Assembly: GCA_963717215.1 (NCBI GenBank)
Contig: CAVQVS010000007.1
Location: forward strand, 124,001-188,000
Source: Roseiarcus sp963717215
GTDB lineage: Bacteria > Pseudomonadota > Alphaproteobacteria > Rhizobiales > Beijerinckiaceae
DNA: 64,000 nucleotides
Direction: 5' to 3'
Shown: positions 53,686 through 62,808 of the stretch, piece by piece
Layout of the letters: every line of letters starts with the position of its first letter
Position numbering within the stretch: position 1 is the first letter of the stretch
The notes under the pieces: model-generated
Told to the model about the DNA's origin: nothing
Database searches by the model: none
Seen by the model: only the letters and a program-made list of their open reading frames with translations
Made by a program: the position numbers and the translations under genes

Positions 53686-55226
53686 GCGTGGCCTCCGCGC
53701 CCGTCGCCGCGCTTCGGCTTTGGGACCTGAGCAAGACTTTCGGGGGCCAGAAGGCCCTCGATAACGCGTCGCTTGAAATCGCGCCCGGCGAGGTGCATGG
53801 CTTGCTGGGCCAGAACGGTTGCGGGAAGTCGACGCTCATCAAGATTCTCGCGGGCTTTCACGCGCCGGACCCAGGAAGCCGCCTCGAGATCGGCGGCGCA
53901 GAGGTTGCGCTGCCGCTCGCGCCAGGCGAATTCCGCAAGCACCGCATGAGCTTCGTGCACCAGCACCTCGGGCTGATCCCTAGCCTGACAGCGCTCGAGA
54001 ACCTCTTGCTCGGGCGCCTTGCAGAGAGCGAGGCCTGGGCGATCAACTGGAGTGCGGAGCGGCGCGCCGCGCGGGCGCTGTTTGCCAGCTACGATATTGA
54101 TATCGATCCTGATGCGCGCGTCGCCGACATCCCGCCGGTCGAGCGCGCACTGCTCGCGATTGTCCGCGCAGTGACCGAGATGAACGAGGCGGGCGGCGCA
54201 GGAGCAGGCCTTCTGGTTCTGGACGAGCCAACCCCTTTTCTGCCCAAGCGGGACATCGACCGGCTCTTTCAGCTCGTGCGCGCGGTCGTAGCCAAAGGCG
54301 CCAGCGTCATCTTCGTTTCTCATGACGTGGACGAGGTGATGGAGATCACCGATCGCGCGACTGTGCTGCGAGATGGCAAGGTCGCGGCGTCGATAGAAAC
54401 GAAAACCGCTACCAAGTCCGACTTCATTGAGGCGATTGTCGGCCGAAAGCTCGCCGCCATGACGCCTCCGGCGCCCCCTGCAGTGCGTGGTCCGAGCCAT
54501 GCCCTCGTGCACAATTTGTCCGGGGGAACGATCGAGGGGTTCTCGCTCGATCTGGCGGCTGGAGAAGTCGTCGGCGTCACCGGCTTGATCGGGTCGGGAT
54601 ATGACGAAATCCCCTATCTTATTTACGGCGCAAGGGCAGCTCGCGGAGGCACTCTCGACATTGGCGGGCGCGGCGTGGAGCTTAGCAAGATCACGCCCCG
54701 CGACGCGATTCGCCATGGGGTCGTGCTGGTGCCCGCCGATCGGGCCAACGCCGGCGTCATCGGCACGCTTTCCGTAGCTGACAACGTCACCATGCCGACC
54801 CTTGCCTCGAGGTTCCGATCGTGGATGCTGCGCCGGCGCGCGATAAACACAGAAGCGGGCGAAATGGGTCGGCGTTTTGACGTTCGCCCGGCGGACCCGA
54901 CCATGGCGGTCGCTTCCCTCAGCGGCGGCAATCAACAAAAGGTCGTGCTCGCCAAATGGTTTCAGATGGCGCCGAAGCTGATCCTTTTAGACGAGCCGAC
55001 GCAGGGCGTGGACATTGGCGCCCGACAAACAGTTTTCCTGCATATCGCGAGCGCAGCGTCAGCCGGCGCTGCGGTCGTCTGCGCAAGTTCGGATTATGAG
55101 CAACTCGCCGCGATCTGCAGCCGCGTGCTGATCTTCGCGGCTGGCCGGGTCATCGCGATCCTTGAGGGCGCTGAGATCAACAAGGAGGCCATCGCGGAGC
55201 GCAGCCTCGCCGGAAGCTTTGCGTGA
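53670..55226 (+). CDS. Ribose-type ABC transporter double ATPase
   Basis: A 518-residue RbsA-like protein with two nucleotide-binding domains. NBD1 has Walker A GQNGCGKST, Walker B LLVLDEPTPFLP and VSHDVDEV, but its signature is degenerate (ADIPPVERALLAIVRAV). NBD2 lacks the Walker A Lys (VTGLIGSGYDEI) but has LSGGNQQKVVLAKW and LILLDEPTQGVD. One composite ATP site is therefore expected, as usual in this family. The GTG at 53670 overlaps the binding-protein gene; a GTG at 53688, three bases after its stop, is an equally possible start. Confidence 0.92.
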   Translation: MEASIGVASAPVAALRLWDLSKTFGGQKALDNASLEIAPGEVHGLLGQNGCGKSTLIKILAGFHAPDPGSRLEIGGAEVALPLAPGEFRKHRMSFVHQHLGLIPSLTALENLLLGRLAESEAWAINWSAERRAARALFASYDIDIDPDARVADIPPVERALLAIVRAVTEMNEAGGAGAGLLVLDEPTPFLPKRDIDRLFQLVRAVVAKGASVIFVSHDVDEVMEITDRATVLRDGKVAASIETKTATKSDFIEAIVGRKLAAMTPPAPPAVRGPSHALVHNLSGGTIEGFSLDLAAGEVVGVTGLIGSGYDEIPYLIYGARAARGGTLDIGGRGVELSKITPRDAIRHGVVLVPADRANAGVIGTLSVADNVTMPTLASRFRSWMLRRRAINTEAGEMGRRFDVRPADPTMAVASLSGGNQQKVVLAKWFQMAPKLILLDEPTQGVDIGARQTVFLHIASAASAGAAVVCASSDYEQLAAICSRVLIFAAGRVIAILEGAEINKEAIAERSLAGSFA

Positions 55227-55260
55227 CAACCGCAGCATTCGCTCGACAAGGGCGCGAGCT

Positions 55261-56268
55261 ATGACCGACACCGCACCCACTCACAAGGTCGCCTCTGGGG
55301 AAAGTGAGACGCATACGCCGTTCGTCTACAGGATCGAGCAATTCGGCCTGATCATCGTGTGGCTTCTGCTTATCGCGGTGTTCGGCTATTTGCGGCCTGA
55401 CACCTTCCTGACGTGGCCCAATCTCTCGACGATCCTCGGCTCTCAGGCAGTTCTCGTCGTGGTCACGCTTGGGCTCATCATTCCGCTCACAGCCAACGAC
55501 TTTGACCTCTCGATCGCGTTCGTCATGACGATGGCGTCAATGCTGGTTGCGGTCCTCAACGTCAATTACGGGATTGGCATCGGCTGGGCCGTGATCGCCG
55601 CGCTTGCGCTTGGGCTTGCCGTCGGCCTCATCAACGGCCTCCTGATCACCGTTTTCCGTATTCACTCGCTGATTGTCACGCTTGGCACGGGCACGTTCCT
55701 GCATGGCGCAACGCTATGGCTCAGCGACTCCATGACGATCAGCGGAATTTCGCCCTCTCTCATGAATGCGGTCATCGTGGATCGGCTGTTCGGGGTCCCG
55801 CTTGAGTTTTACTACGCGATCGTCCTGGCAGCTCTTGTCTGGTACCTGCTCGAATATACCGCCGTTGGCCGGCGCATTCTTTTCGTCGGTCGTGGGCGCG
55901 AAGTCGCGCGCCTCAGCGGCATCAACACCGATCGCATTCGCGTGGCTTGCCTTGCCGCTTCAGGCTTCTTCGGCGCTTTGGCTGGCGTCCTATACGCAGG
56001 CACCCAGGGCGCGGCGGACCCTGTATCGGGTGTCAGTTATCAGCTGCCAGCCCTCGCCGCCGCCTTTCTAGGCTCGACATGCATCATGCCTGGCCGCTTC
56101 AATCCGTGGGGCGCAACGGTCGCCGTCTATTTCCTGGTCACTGGGATTACTGGTCTCGTTTTTTTGGGTTTCAGCTCGTTCATCCAGGAGATGTTCTACG
56201 GCGGCGCTCTCGTCATTGCCGTCACCTTGTCTCAACTCGTGCGTGGCCGTCAGGAACAGCAGTTCTGA
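55261..56268 (+). CDS. Ribose-type ABC transporter permease
   Basis: A 335-residue RbsC-like permease with eight to ten transmembrane segments. Hallmarks are LIIPLTANDFDLSIAFVMTM (normally G-DLSVG), GLINGLLITVFRIHSLIVTLGT and the cytoplasmic FVGRGREVARLSGIN. It starts at the ATG at 55261, 35 bp after the ATPase. As only one permease gene is present, it should homodimerise. Confidence 0.93.
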   Translation: MTDTAPTHKVASGESETHTPFVYRIEQFGLIIVWLLLIAVFGYLRPDTFLTWPNLSTILGSQAVLVVVTLGLIIPLTANDFDLSIAFVMTMASMLVAVLNVNYGIGIGWAVIAALALGLAVGLINGLLITVFRIHSLIVTLGTGTFLHGATLWLSDSMTISGISPSLMNAVIVDRLFGVPLEFYYAIVLAALVWYLLEYTAVGRRILFVGRGREVARLSGINTDRIRVACLAASGFFGALAGVLYAGTQGAADPVSGVSYQLPALAAAFLGSTCIMPGRFNPWGATVAVYFLVTGITGLVFLGFSSFIQEMFYGGALVIAVTLSQLVRGRQEQQF

Positions 56269-56296
56269 CCGGCCATCGCCTACCCGGAGCCAAACA

Positions 56297-57214
56297 TTGA
56301 TCCATCGCTCGCTCGAACGCGACTTCATTGGCTACGGCGCGAAACCGCCCGATCCGCGCTGGCCGGGCGGGGCGCGCCTCGCTTTGAATTTCGTGATGAA
56401 TTACGAGGAGGGGTCAGAATACAGCATGATGGACAACGACGGCGTCAGCGACGCCGCCCTGTCCGAAACCGCGAGCACGAGCGTACCGCGTGGCGAGCGC
56501 GATCTCGCCGCCGAAAGCATGTTCGAATATGGCAGCCGGGTTGGGTTCTGGCGCCTGCACAGGGCCTTTCAAGATCGCGAATTGCCGATGACGGTCTATG
56601 CCTGCGCGCTTGCGCTTGAGCGCAATCCGCCTGCGGCGCAGGCGATCAAAGAGGCAGGTTACGACATTTGTTGCCACGGCTGGCGGTGGATCGAGCACTT
56701 CAAGCTGGACGAAGCGACGGAACGCGAGCACATCCGAAAGGCGGTCGAGAGCCTGAAGCGAACGGTCGGGCAGCGCCCGCTTGGCTGGTATTGCCGCTAT
56801 GGGCCGAGCGTCAACACGCGACGCCTTGTGATGGAGGAGGGCGGCTTTCTTTACGATAGCGATAGCTACGCTGACGAACTCCCTTATTATGTGATGGCCG
56901 AGGGTCGCCCTCAACTCGTCGTGCCGTACACACTCACGAACAACGACGTGAAATTTGCCGCGACGAACTTGGGGACTGGCGAGGAGTTCTTCACCATCCT
57001 GCGAGAGGCTTTTGACTTCCTGTACGAAGAAGGGCGTGAGGCGCCAAAAATGATGAATGTTGGGATGCATATGCGGCTCCTGGGCCATCCGAGCCGAGCC
57101 TCCGGCCTTGCGCGCTTCCTCGACTATGTGAAGACGAAGCCGGATGTTTGGATCTGCCGGCGCTTGGAGATCGCCAAGCACTGGCTCGCGCAGCATCCGT
57201 GTGAGGTTGCCTGA
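56297..57214 (+). CDS. puuE: PuuE-type allantoinase (polysaccharide deacetylase fold)
   Basis: A 305-residue protein of the cofactor-free allantoinase family with a NodB/polysaccharide-deacetylase fold. Family features are ERDFIGYGAKPPDPRWPGGA, ALNFVMNYEEGSEYS (about residues 29-43), PMTVYACALALERNP and DICCHGWRWIEHF with H127. PuuE converts allantoin to allantoate in purine breakdown. Some family members hydrolyse other cyclic ureides or imides, so the substrate remains open. The TTG at 56297 has a GGAG site seven bases upstream. The stop overlaps the next ATG (TGATG). Confidence 0.87.
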   Translation: MIHRSLERDFIGYGAKPPDPRWPGGARLALNFVMNYEEGSEYSMMDNDGVSDAALSETASTSVPRGERDLAAESMFEYGSRVGFWRLHRAFQDRELPMTVYACALALERNPPAAQAIKEAGYDICCHGWRWIEHFKLDEATEREHIRKAVESLKRTVGQRPLGWYCRYGPSVNTRRLVMEEGGFLYDSDSYADELPYYVMAEGRPQLVVPYTLTNNDVKFAATNLGTGEEFFTILREAFDFLYEEGREAPKMMNVGMHMRLLGHPSRASGLARFLDYVKTKPDVWICRRLEIAKHWLAQHPCEVA

Positions 57215-57690
57215 TGAAGCGCTTGAAGATCGAACCGATCGACGCAGAGGCGTTTGCGCCTTTTGGACAACTCCTGCCGCCCGCGCCGCCTGGGCGAGGT
57301 CGCCAGGAACTGATTGAAGAATTGCAGAACGACCGCGTCAGCGCACGACCCCGCTTGTCGATCGCGACGACCGAGCCGAAAACCCTGCCTCTCACTGCGC
57401 TCCAGATGGAGCGGCACGTGCATTCCTCACAGGCTTTTGCGCCGCTCGACTGCGCGAGCTATCTGGTGATGGTTGCACCGCACGGTGCCGGCGGAATGCC
57501 GGACTTTGAAAAGATCCGAGCCTTTCGCGTGCCCGGAGACACGGGCGTCAACTACAAAGCCGACACTTGGCATCACCCTCTGAGCCCCCTCGAACGCGTG
57601 GGGCGATTCGCCATTCTCACGTTTGTCGATGGAACGGCGGGCGACGAACAATTCGTCGATCTGCCGCAGCCGGTTCTGATCGAGGCCTGA
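57214..57690 (+). CDS. allA: Ureidoglycolate lyase
   Basis: A 158-residue cupin-fold protein of the AllA family. It converts ureidoglycolate to glyoxylate and urea. Typical segments are LKIEPIDAEAFAPFGQLL, MERHVHSSQAFAPL (His 68 and His 70 near the active site), VAPHGAGGMPDFEKIRAF and DTWHHPLSPLE (W119-H121). It overlaps puuE and ends the operon. Between allantoate and ureidoglycolate an amidohydrolase is needed; the M20 enzyme at 46.1 kb is the only candidate here. Confidence 0.92.
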   Translation: MKRLKIEPIDAEAFAPFGQLLPPAPPGRGRQELIEELQNDRVSARPRLSIATTEPKTLPLTALQMERHVHSSQAFAPLDCASYLVMVAPHGAGGMPDFEKIRAFRVPGDTGVNYKADTWHHPLSPLERVGRFAILTFVDGTAGDEQFVDLPQPVLIEA

Positions 57691-57891
57691 CTGATCGTCC
57701 GCATTGTCGTCGAGTCGTGTGGCGGATCGCGCCGAGTGCGTTGTGACGTCAAGCGGGGCGAACCCGGCGCGGGGCTTGCCGTGCAACGCTTCGGATTAGA
57801 GAAGTTCGCGGGAAGTGCCGACCGTGCCAGATAACAAGCCGCGGCCGGCATGGCGCTTTTGTCCGGCGCTGAACCGGTTTAGGCTGCGCCC

Positions 57892-58656
57892 ATGCTCTTT
57901 CGGACCGAGCCTTCCGGCGTTCTCGCCATCAGTCAGCCGACCCATGCCTGGATTTCTGGCCAGATTCTGCGCGCATGGCACGAGGCGCTTAGCGAGCCGT
58001 TGCTGCTCGCCGGGGAGCAGCACGATATCGGCTGGCTGGACTGGGAGACGGCGCCGACTTTCAATCCTGAGACCGGCCGCCCGCATCTCTTCCGCGAGAT
58101 TGGCGCCGCGGTGCATTCGCCGATGTGGCGACAGGGCGTCGAGCGGGCGCTCGGCGCCTGGGGCGCGCATGTCGCGTTGCTCGTTTCACGCCACGGTGGA
58201 GTGATCTACCGCCGCTACACCGATCGCCACCGCATAAGCGAGGCGGACGCCGCGGCGGCGCAGATGTATCTTGAGGCACAGTCGCCGCTCGAGGCCGCGT
58301 GGGCCAAGACGCTCGGCCTGGACGCCGCCGTGCTGCAAAAACAGACTGCACTTGTGGCGTTGGGCGACACCCTATCGCTGGCCCTCTGCGGAGAGTTGAA
58401 GACGCCGTTCGAAGTCGAGGCGCCGAGCGCGCGCGGCGCGACTGAAACCTTGCGCCTCGTTGAACGACCTGGCCATCCTTTTGATTTCGTTCTTTCCCCG
58501 TGGCCGTTCAGAAAGGATGTGCTGGATGTGGCAGGCGAAGCGCGTCCGTTGCCGGCGACAGGACGTTTCGACAATGAGGCGGGGATGCGGATGTGGCTCA
58601 AGTCGCCAGAGCGTACGGTGTTTCGCGCGCGCCTGATGAGCGAATCCGCGATTTAG
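57892..58656 (+). CDS. DUF3891-family protein
   Basis: A 254-residue soluble protein of the DUF3891 family. Recognisable parts are ISQPTHAWISGQILRAWHEA, LLLAGEQHDIGWLDWETAP, NPETGRPHLFREI and HVALLVSRHGGVIYR. The conserved His and Asp residues (H in PTHAW, HD in EQHDIGW, H in VSRHGG) look like an HD-hydrolase-style metal site, but this is inference. It stands alone between two importer operons, 201 bp after allA. The 200-bp gap before it shows no other gene or clear signal. Confidence 0.8.
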   Translation: MLFRTEPSGVLAISQPTHAWISGQILRAWHEALSEPLLLAGEQHDIGWLDWETAPTFNPETGRPHLFREIGAAVHSPMWRQGVERALGAWGAHVALLVSRHGGVIYRRYTDRHRISEADAAAAQMYLEAQSPLEAAWAKTLGLDAAVLQKQTALVALGDTLSLALCGELKTPFEVEAPSARGATETLRLVERPGHPFDFVLSPWPFRKDVLDVAGEARPLPATGRFDNEAGMRMWLKSPERTVFRARLMSESAI

Positions 58657-58806
58657 TTGAAGGGCCGGTGTTGATCACTACGGGTCGCGCGAACACTTCG
58701 GCCGATCGTACTTAAGCGCTGTTCGCTCAGCGGTGACACCGTGGTGACAAGGCGATCAGAACTCAGATCGACGGCCGTGCAAGCCCTTGCCGCTTCCTGA
58801 CAAATC

Positions 58807-58822
58807 GGGCAGGTTTCTTGCT
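58807..58822 (+). promoter_or_regulatory. Weak sigma-54-like promoter candidate
   Basis: GGGCAGGTTTCTTGCT has the GG-N10-GC spacing and 10 of 12 consensus bases, 80 bases before the start of the fructose/ribose-type binding-protein gene. The TTGCT half is perfect, the -24 half is weak. Chance occurrence is possible. The rest of this 246-bp gap has only a CGGTG-A-CACCG palindrome at 58731-58741. Confidence 0.22.
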
Positions 58823-58902
58823 TGGAGCGGATGCAATGGTTTCGCTCTGAGCAGCGAAGCCGCAACGGGGCAGGGGCCTCCGATCGAAAAGAGGAGTGTG
58901 AC

Positions 58903-59835
58903 ATGCGACTGTCAATGACGCGTCTCGGCCTTATCGGCATCGCCGCCGCCGCCTTCGTTGGCGCTGAGGCGGCCAATGCGCAGACAGTCGCGCTTGTCAC
59001 GATCAACCAGCAGGCGCTCTTTTTCAACCAGATCAACGACGGCGCGAAGCAGGCGGCGGATAAGGCGGGCGCGAAGCTCGTCATCTTCAACGCCAACAAT
59101 GTCGCGGCGGCGCAGAACAGCGCGATTGAGGATTATATCGCTCAGAAAGTCGACGGCATCGTGCTTGTCGCCATTGATGTGAATGGGGTGAAGCCCGCGG
59201 TCACCGCGGCGAAGAACGCCGGCATTCCCGTTGTCGCCATCGACGCCCGTATCCCCGACGGCGACAATGCGGCCTTCATTGGCGTTGATAACAAGGGGGC
59301 AGGCGAGGAGATCGGCAAATACTTCGCCGAATACGCGAAGACCAAGATGGGCGGCTCCGCCAAGGTCGGCATCGTCGGCGCGCTTAATTCCTTCATTCAG
59401 AACCAGCGCCTGGACGGCTTCAAGGCGGGAGCAGCCGCGTCGGGCGTCAAGTTTCTCGACACGGTGGATGGCCAGAACATCCAGGACGTTGCATTGACCG
59501 CCGCTGAAAACCTGATGACCGCCAACCCGGACATGAATGCGATCTACGCCACGGGTGAGCCTCAGCTTGTTGGCGCGATTTCGGCCGTCACGAGCCAGCA
59601 GCGAACCGATAAGGTCAAGGTCTTCGGCTGGGATCTCACCGCTCAGGCGATCAAGGGCATAGACGAAGGCTGGATCGTCGCCGTCGTTCAGCAGGATCCC
59701 TTTCAGGAGGGCGTCGCCGGCGTCGAAACCGTGCTCAAGATTAAGAAGGGCGAGAAGGTCAACTCGAGCATCGATATCCCCATCACCATTGTGACCAGGG
59801 AAAACGTCGACAAGTTCCGCAGCCTGTTCAAATAG
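58903..59835 (+). CDS. Fructose/ribose-type ABC substrate-binding protein
   Basis: A 310-residue periplasmic binding protein of the RbsB/FrcB class. The signal peptide is residues 1-26 with cleavage after ANA. Typical segments are FNQINDGAKQAADKAGAKLV, VDGIVLVAIDVNGVKPAV, GIPVVAIDARIPDG and KVFGWDLTAQAIKGI. The ATG at 58903 follows a GAGGAG site. The ligand is probably a sugar or sugar acid, given the kinase and phosphotriesterase-like genes downstream. Confidence 0.93.
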   Translation: MRLSMTRLGLIGIAAAAFVGAEAANAQTVALVTINQQALFFNQINDGAKQAADKAGAKLVIFNANNVAAAQNSAIEDYIAQKVDGIVLVAIDVNGVKPAVTAAKNAGIPVVAIDARIPDGDNAAFIGVDNKGAGEEIGKYFAEYAKTKMGGSAKVGIVGALNSFIQNQRLDGFKAGAAASGVKFLDTVDGQNIQDVALTAAENLMTANPDMNAIYATGEPQLVGAISAVTSQQRTDKVKVFGWDLTAQAIKGIDEGWIVAVVQQDPFQEGVAGVETVLKIKKGEKVNSSIDIPITIVTRENVDKFRSLFK

Positions 59836-59910
59836 GCGAGGATAGCCCAGAGCGCGACGCTTGGCGTCCCGTCCTTTCTCCCTCTGTGCATGAAAGCTTA
59901 AGCCAGGCGG

Positions 59911-60711
59911 ATGTTGAGCGCCGACGCGCCGATCCGGGTCCAGATGGAGGACATCAGCAAGTCCTTCGGCGCCATCAAGTCCCTTGATCGCGTCAACCTC
60001 GTGCTGCGCGCTGGCGAGGTCCTTGGTCTGGTCGGCGACAACGGCGCAGGAAAGTCGACCCTCAGCAAGATCCTCTCCGGCGCCGTCGTTCCCGATACCG
60101 GCCGCCTTCTCCTCGACGGCCGCGAAGTCCGTTTCGCGTCGCCCGCCGACGCGCGCCGTCAGCGGGTCGAGATGGTCTATCAGGACCTGTCGCTCTGCGA
60201 CACGGTCGATGTCGCGGGTAACCTTCTGCTCGGCCGAGAACCGCTCAAGCGCATGCTTGGCGTGCCGGTCATGGACAAGCGCAAGATGCATTCGGAGGCT
60301 GCGCAAATGCTGGCGCATCTTGGCATCCGAATGCCAAACACGCGGCTCAAGGTGGAGAATCTTTCCGGCGGCCAGCGCCAGAGCATTGCGATTGGGCGCG
60401 CCGTGTCGTTCGACCCCTTGGTCCTCATTATGGACGAGCCGACGGCGGCGCTCGCGGTCGCGGAGGTGGACGCCGTGCTCGAGCTCATTCGGCGCGTCAG
60501 CGCCCAAGGCGTCAGCGTCATTCTCATTACCCACCGGCTGCAGGATCTGTTCGTGGTCTGCGACCGGATCATGGTTCTCTACGAGGGGCGCAACGCAGCC
60601 GAGCGGCTTATTGCCGAAACCAATATCGAGGAAATCGTCAACCTCATCGTGGGCAGAAAATTCCGGTCCGTCTCAGCAGGAACGCGGCCCGAAAGCGGGG
60701 CGCTCTCTTGA
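59911..60711 (+). CDS. Fructose/ribose-type ABC transporter ATPase (single domain)
   Basis: A 266-residue ATPase with a single nucleotide-binding domain, as in FrcA, rather than the double-domain RbsA form. Walker A is GDNGAGKST, the signature is LSGGQRQSIAIGRAV, Walker B is VLIMDEPTAALAV and the switch is ITHRLQDL. It should homodimerise. It starts 75 bp after the binding protein, and its stop overlaps the TTG start of the permease. Confidence 0.94.
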   Translation: MLSADAPIRVQMEDISKSFGAIKSLDRVNLVLRAGEVLGLVGDNGAGKSTLSKILSGAVVPDTGRLLLDGREVRFASPADARRQRVEMVYQDLSLCDTVDVAGNLLLGREPLKRMLGVPVMDKRKMHSEAAQMLAHLGIRMPNTRLKVENLSGGQRQSIAIGRAVSFDPLVLIMDEPTAALAVAEVDAVLELIRRVSAQGVSVILITHRLQDLFVVCDRIMVLYEGRNAAERLIAETNIEEIVNLIVGRKFRSVSAGTRPESGALS

Positions 60712-61700
60712 CCGCGGCGGCAGCCTCCAATGCGACACGCAATCGCGCCAGGATGATCATCCACGACAACGGGGGCGTTGTCAGCATCGCGGTTTTCTTC
60801 GTCGTGATGGCGGTCATTTTCTCGCTCATCACGGACACATTTCTCACCCAGACCAATCTCCTCAACATCCTGCGACAGACCGCGCCCCTCATGATCGTGG
60901 CGGTTGCGATGACCTTTGTGATCACGACTGCCGGGATCGATCTGTCCGTCGGCTCGATTCTGGCGCTCGTGAACGCGCTGGCGGCGATCTCGCTGCAAGC
61001 GGGCCTCGCCTGGCCGCTGGTGATCGTGCTGATGCTGGGCGTGGGAATCTTGATCGGCCTCTTCCAGGGTTTTTTCATCGCCTACGAAGGCATCCCGGCC
61101 TTCATCGTCACGCTCGCCGGCCTCAGCTCCATCCGAGGCACGGCGCTGCTCTTGACGAAAGGCTATTCGATCCCGATCGACCCTCAGAGCCCGTTTAACG
61201 CGATCGGCCGCGGCTGGGTGTTCGGCCTGCCCATGCCGGCGATCATCGCCGTCGTCGTGCTGGCTGTGGGCTTCATGGTCTTCAATGAAACTACCTTCGG
61301 CCGCTATGTGACCGGCATCGGCGCGAACGCAGAAGCGGTCCGCCGGGCGGGCGTCAACACCAGGAAGATCACGCTCGCTGTCTACGCGCTCAGCGGATTC
61401 GCCGCGGCGATCGCGGGAATCATTATCGCGGGGCGCCTGGGAAGCGGATCCTCAAACGCCGGCGGAGGCTTCGAACTCGAGGTCATCGCCGCGGTCGTGC
61501 TGGGCGGGACAAGTCTATTCGGCGGCCGCGGCACGATGCTCGGCACGATGTTGGGGGCATTGACCGTCGCCGTCATCGGCAACGGCCTCATTCTCTATCA
61601 TATGTCACCGTTCATAACGCCGATCGTCGAGGGGTTCATCATTCTCATCGCGGTTTGGCTGAATTTCCGTCTGTTCCGCACGGGGCGACGGACGAACTGA
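60708..61700 (+). CDS. Fructose/ribose-type ABC transporter permease
   Basis: A 330-residue FrcC/RbsC-like permease with about ten hydrophobic segments. Hallmarks are FVITTAGIDLSVGSILALVN, IAYEGIPAFIVTLAGLSSIRG, GIGANAEAVRRAGVNT and AVVLGGTSLFGGRGTMLGT. The TTG start at 60708 overlaps the ATPase stop (TTGA), implying coupling. It is intact and typical for the family. Confidence 0.95.
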   Translation: MTAAAASNATRNRARMIIHDNGGVVSIAVFFVVMAVIFSLITDTFLTQTNLLNILRQTAPLMIVAVAMTFVITTAGIDLSVGSILALVNALAAISLQAGLAWPLVIVLMLGVGILIGLFQGFFIAYEGIPAFIVTLAGLSSIRGTALLLTKGYSIPIDPQSPFNAIGRGWVFGLPMPAIIAVVVLAVGFMVFNETTFGRYVTGIGANAEAVRRAGVNTRKITLAVYALSGFAAAIAGIIIAGRLGSGSSNAGGGFELEVIAAVVLGGTSLFGGRGTMLGTMLGALTVAVIGNGLILYHMSPFITPIVEGFIILIAVWLNFRLFRTGRRTN

Positions 61701-61717
61701 GAAAGACAGGGGCGAAG

Positions 61718-62788
61718 ATGGCCAAACCCACGATCGGCGTGCATTCAGGACTTGTGCGAACCGTGCTCGGCCCCATTCCCGTCGAGGCGATCGGCGTCAC
61801 TCTCATGCACGAGCATATCCTGCTCGACGCCTCGAGCTGGTGGAAGCGTCCGTGCTGCGGGTCGGAGATCGCCATCGCCGAAAGGCCGCTCGACATCTCG
61901 ATGATCGGCGACCTGCGGATGAACCCGTTTCTCAATCGCGACAATTGCGGGTTGCTCGACGTCGGGGCGGCAATCGAGGAGCTCAGTCATTTCGTCGAAT
62001 ATGGCGGTAAAACGATTGTCGATCCAACCAACCTCGGCATTGGACGGGACCCGTCCGCGTTGCAGAGGATCAGCCGCAGAAGCGGACTGAACATCGTGAT
62101 GGGCGCAGGCTTCTACCTCGAGCCGTCGCATCCTCCCTACGTGAGGGACATGAGCGTCGAGACGATCGCCGAGGCGATCGCTCGCGACTGCGGGCTCTCG
62201 GAGGATGAGCCCGAGGTCTGCGCTGGCATCATAGGGGAGATCGGGATCAGCAAGGACTTCACGCCGGCGGAGGAAAAGGTGTTGAGGGGCGCCGCGCGCG
62301 CCTCGAAGCTCAGCGGCGCTCCGCTCTCGGTTCATCTTCCGGGCTGGGAACGCCACGCTCACCGCGTGCTCGACGTCGTTGAGAGCGAAGGCGCGGACCC
62401 GCGGCACGTCGTGCTCTGCCATATGAACCCGAGCTTGCACGATCTGCAATATCAAAGGAGCGTGGCCGATAGAGGCGCATTCATCGAATACGATATGATT
62501 GGAATGGATTATTTTTACGCCGACCAGCAGGCCCAGTCGCCGTGCGACGAGGAAAACGCGATCGCGATCTGTCGGCTGGTCGACGATGGTTATCTTGGCT
62601 CGATCCTCATGTCGCAGGACGTGTTTCTAAAAATGATGCTCTTGCGGTACGGCGGGTTCGGCTACGGCTATATCCTCAAGCATTTCGTGCCGCGCCTGAA
62701 GCGCCATGGCATGGACCAGCGCATGATCGACGCCATCCTGATCGAGAACCCGCGACGGGTTTTCTCCGCTGAGCATCGCGCGCGCTGA
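61718..62788 (+). CDS. Phosphotriesterase-family metallohydrolase
   Basis: A 356-residue amidohydrolase-superfamily protein of the phosphotriesterase-like group. Metal ligands are H31 and H33 (LMHEHILLD), a Glu in IIGEIGIS that can bridge the metals in place of the carbamylated Lys, H in SVHLPGW, H in VLCHMNPS, and the catalytic Asp in LMSQDVFLK. Natural substrates of such proteins are mostly lactones or phosphate/carboxylate esters of sugars. Its place between a sugar importer and a PfkB kinase suggests a sugar-lactone type substrate. It begins 17 bp after the permease stop. Confidence 0.9.
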   Translation: MAKPTIGVHSGLVRTVLGPIPVEAIGVTLMHEHILLDASSWWKRPCCGSEIAIAERPLDISMIGDLRMNPFLNRDNCGLLDVGAAIEELSHFVEYGGKTIVDPTNLGIGRDPSALQRISRRSGLNIVMGAGFYLEPSHPPYVRDMSVETIAEAIARDCGLSEDEPEVCAGIIGEIGISKDFTPAEEKVLRGAARASKLSGAPLSVHLPGWERHAHRVLDVVESEGADPRHVVLCHMNPSLHDLQYQRSVADRGAFIEYDMIGMDYFYADQQAQSPCDEENAIAICRLVDDGYLGSILMSQDVFLKMMLLRYGGFGYGYILKHFVPRLKRHGMDQRMIDAILIENPRRVFSAEHRAR

Positions 62789-62808
62789 CGCGAGCGAAAC
62801 GAGCCAAA

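Noticed and set aside
58912..60534. A 540-codon open frame antisense to the fructose/ribose binding-protein and ATPase genes
   Set aside because: It mirrors two well-conserved plus-strand genes, has no family features and spans their intergenic gap; long antisense frames are expected in high-GC DNA.
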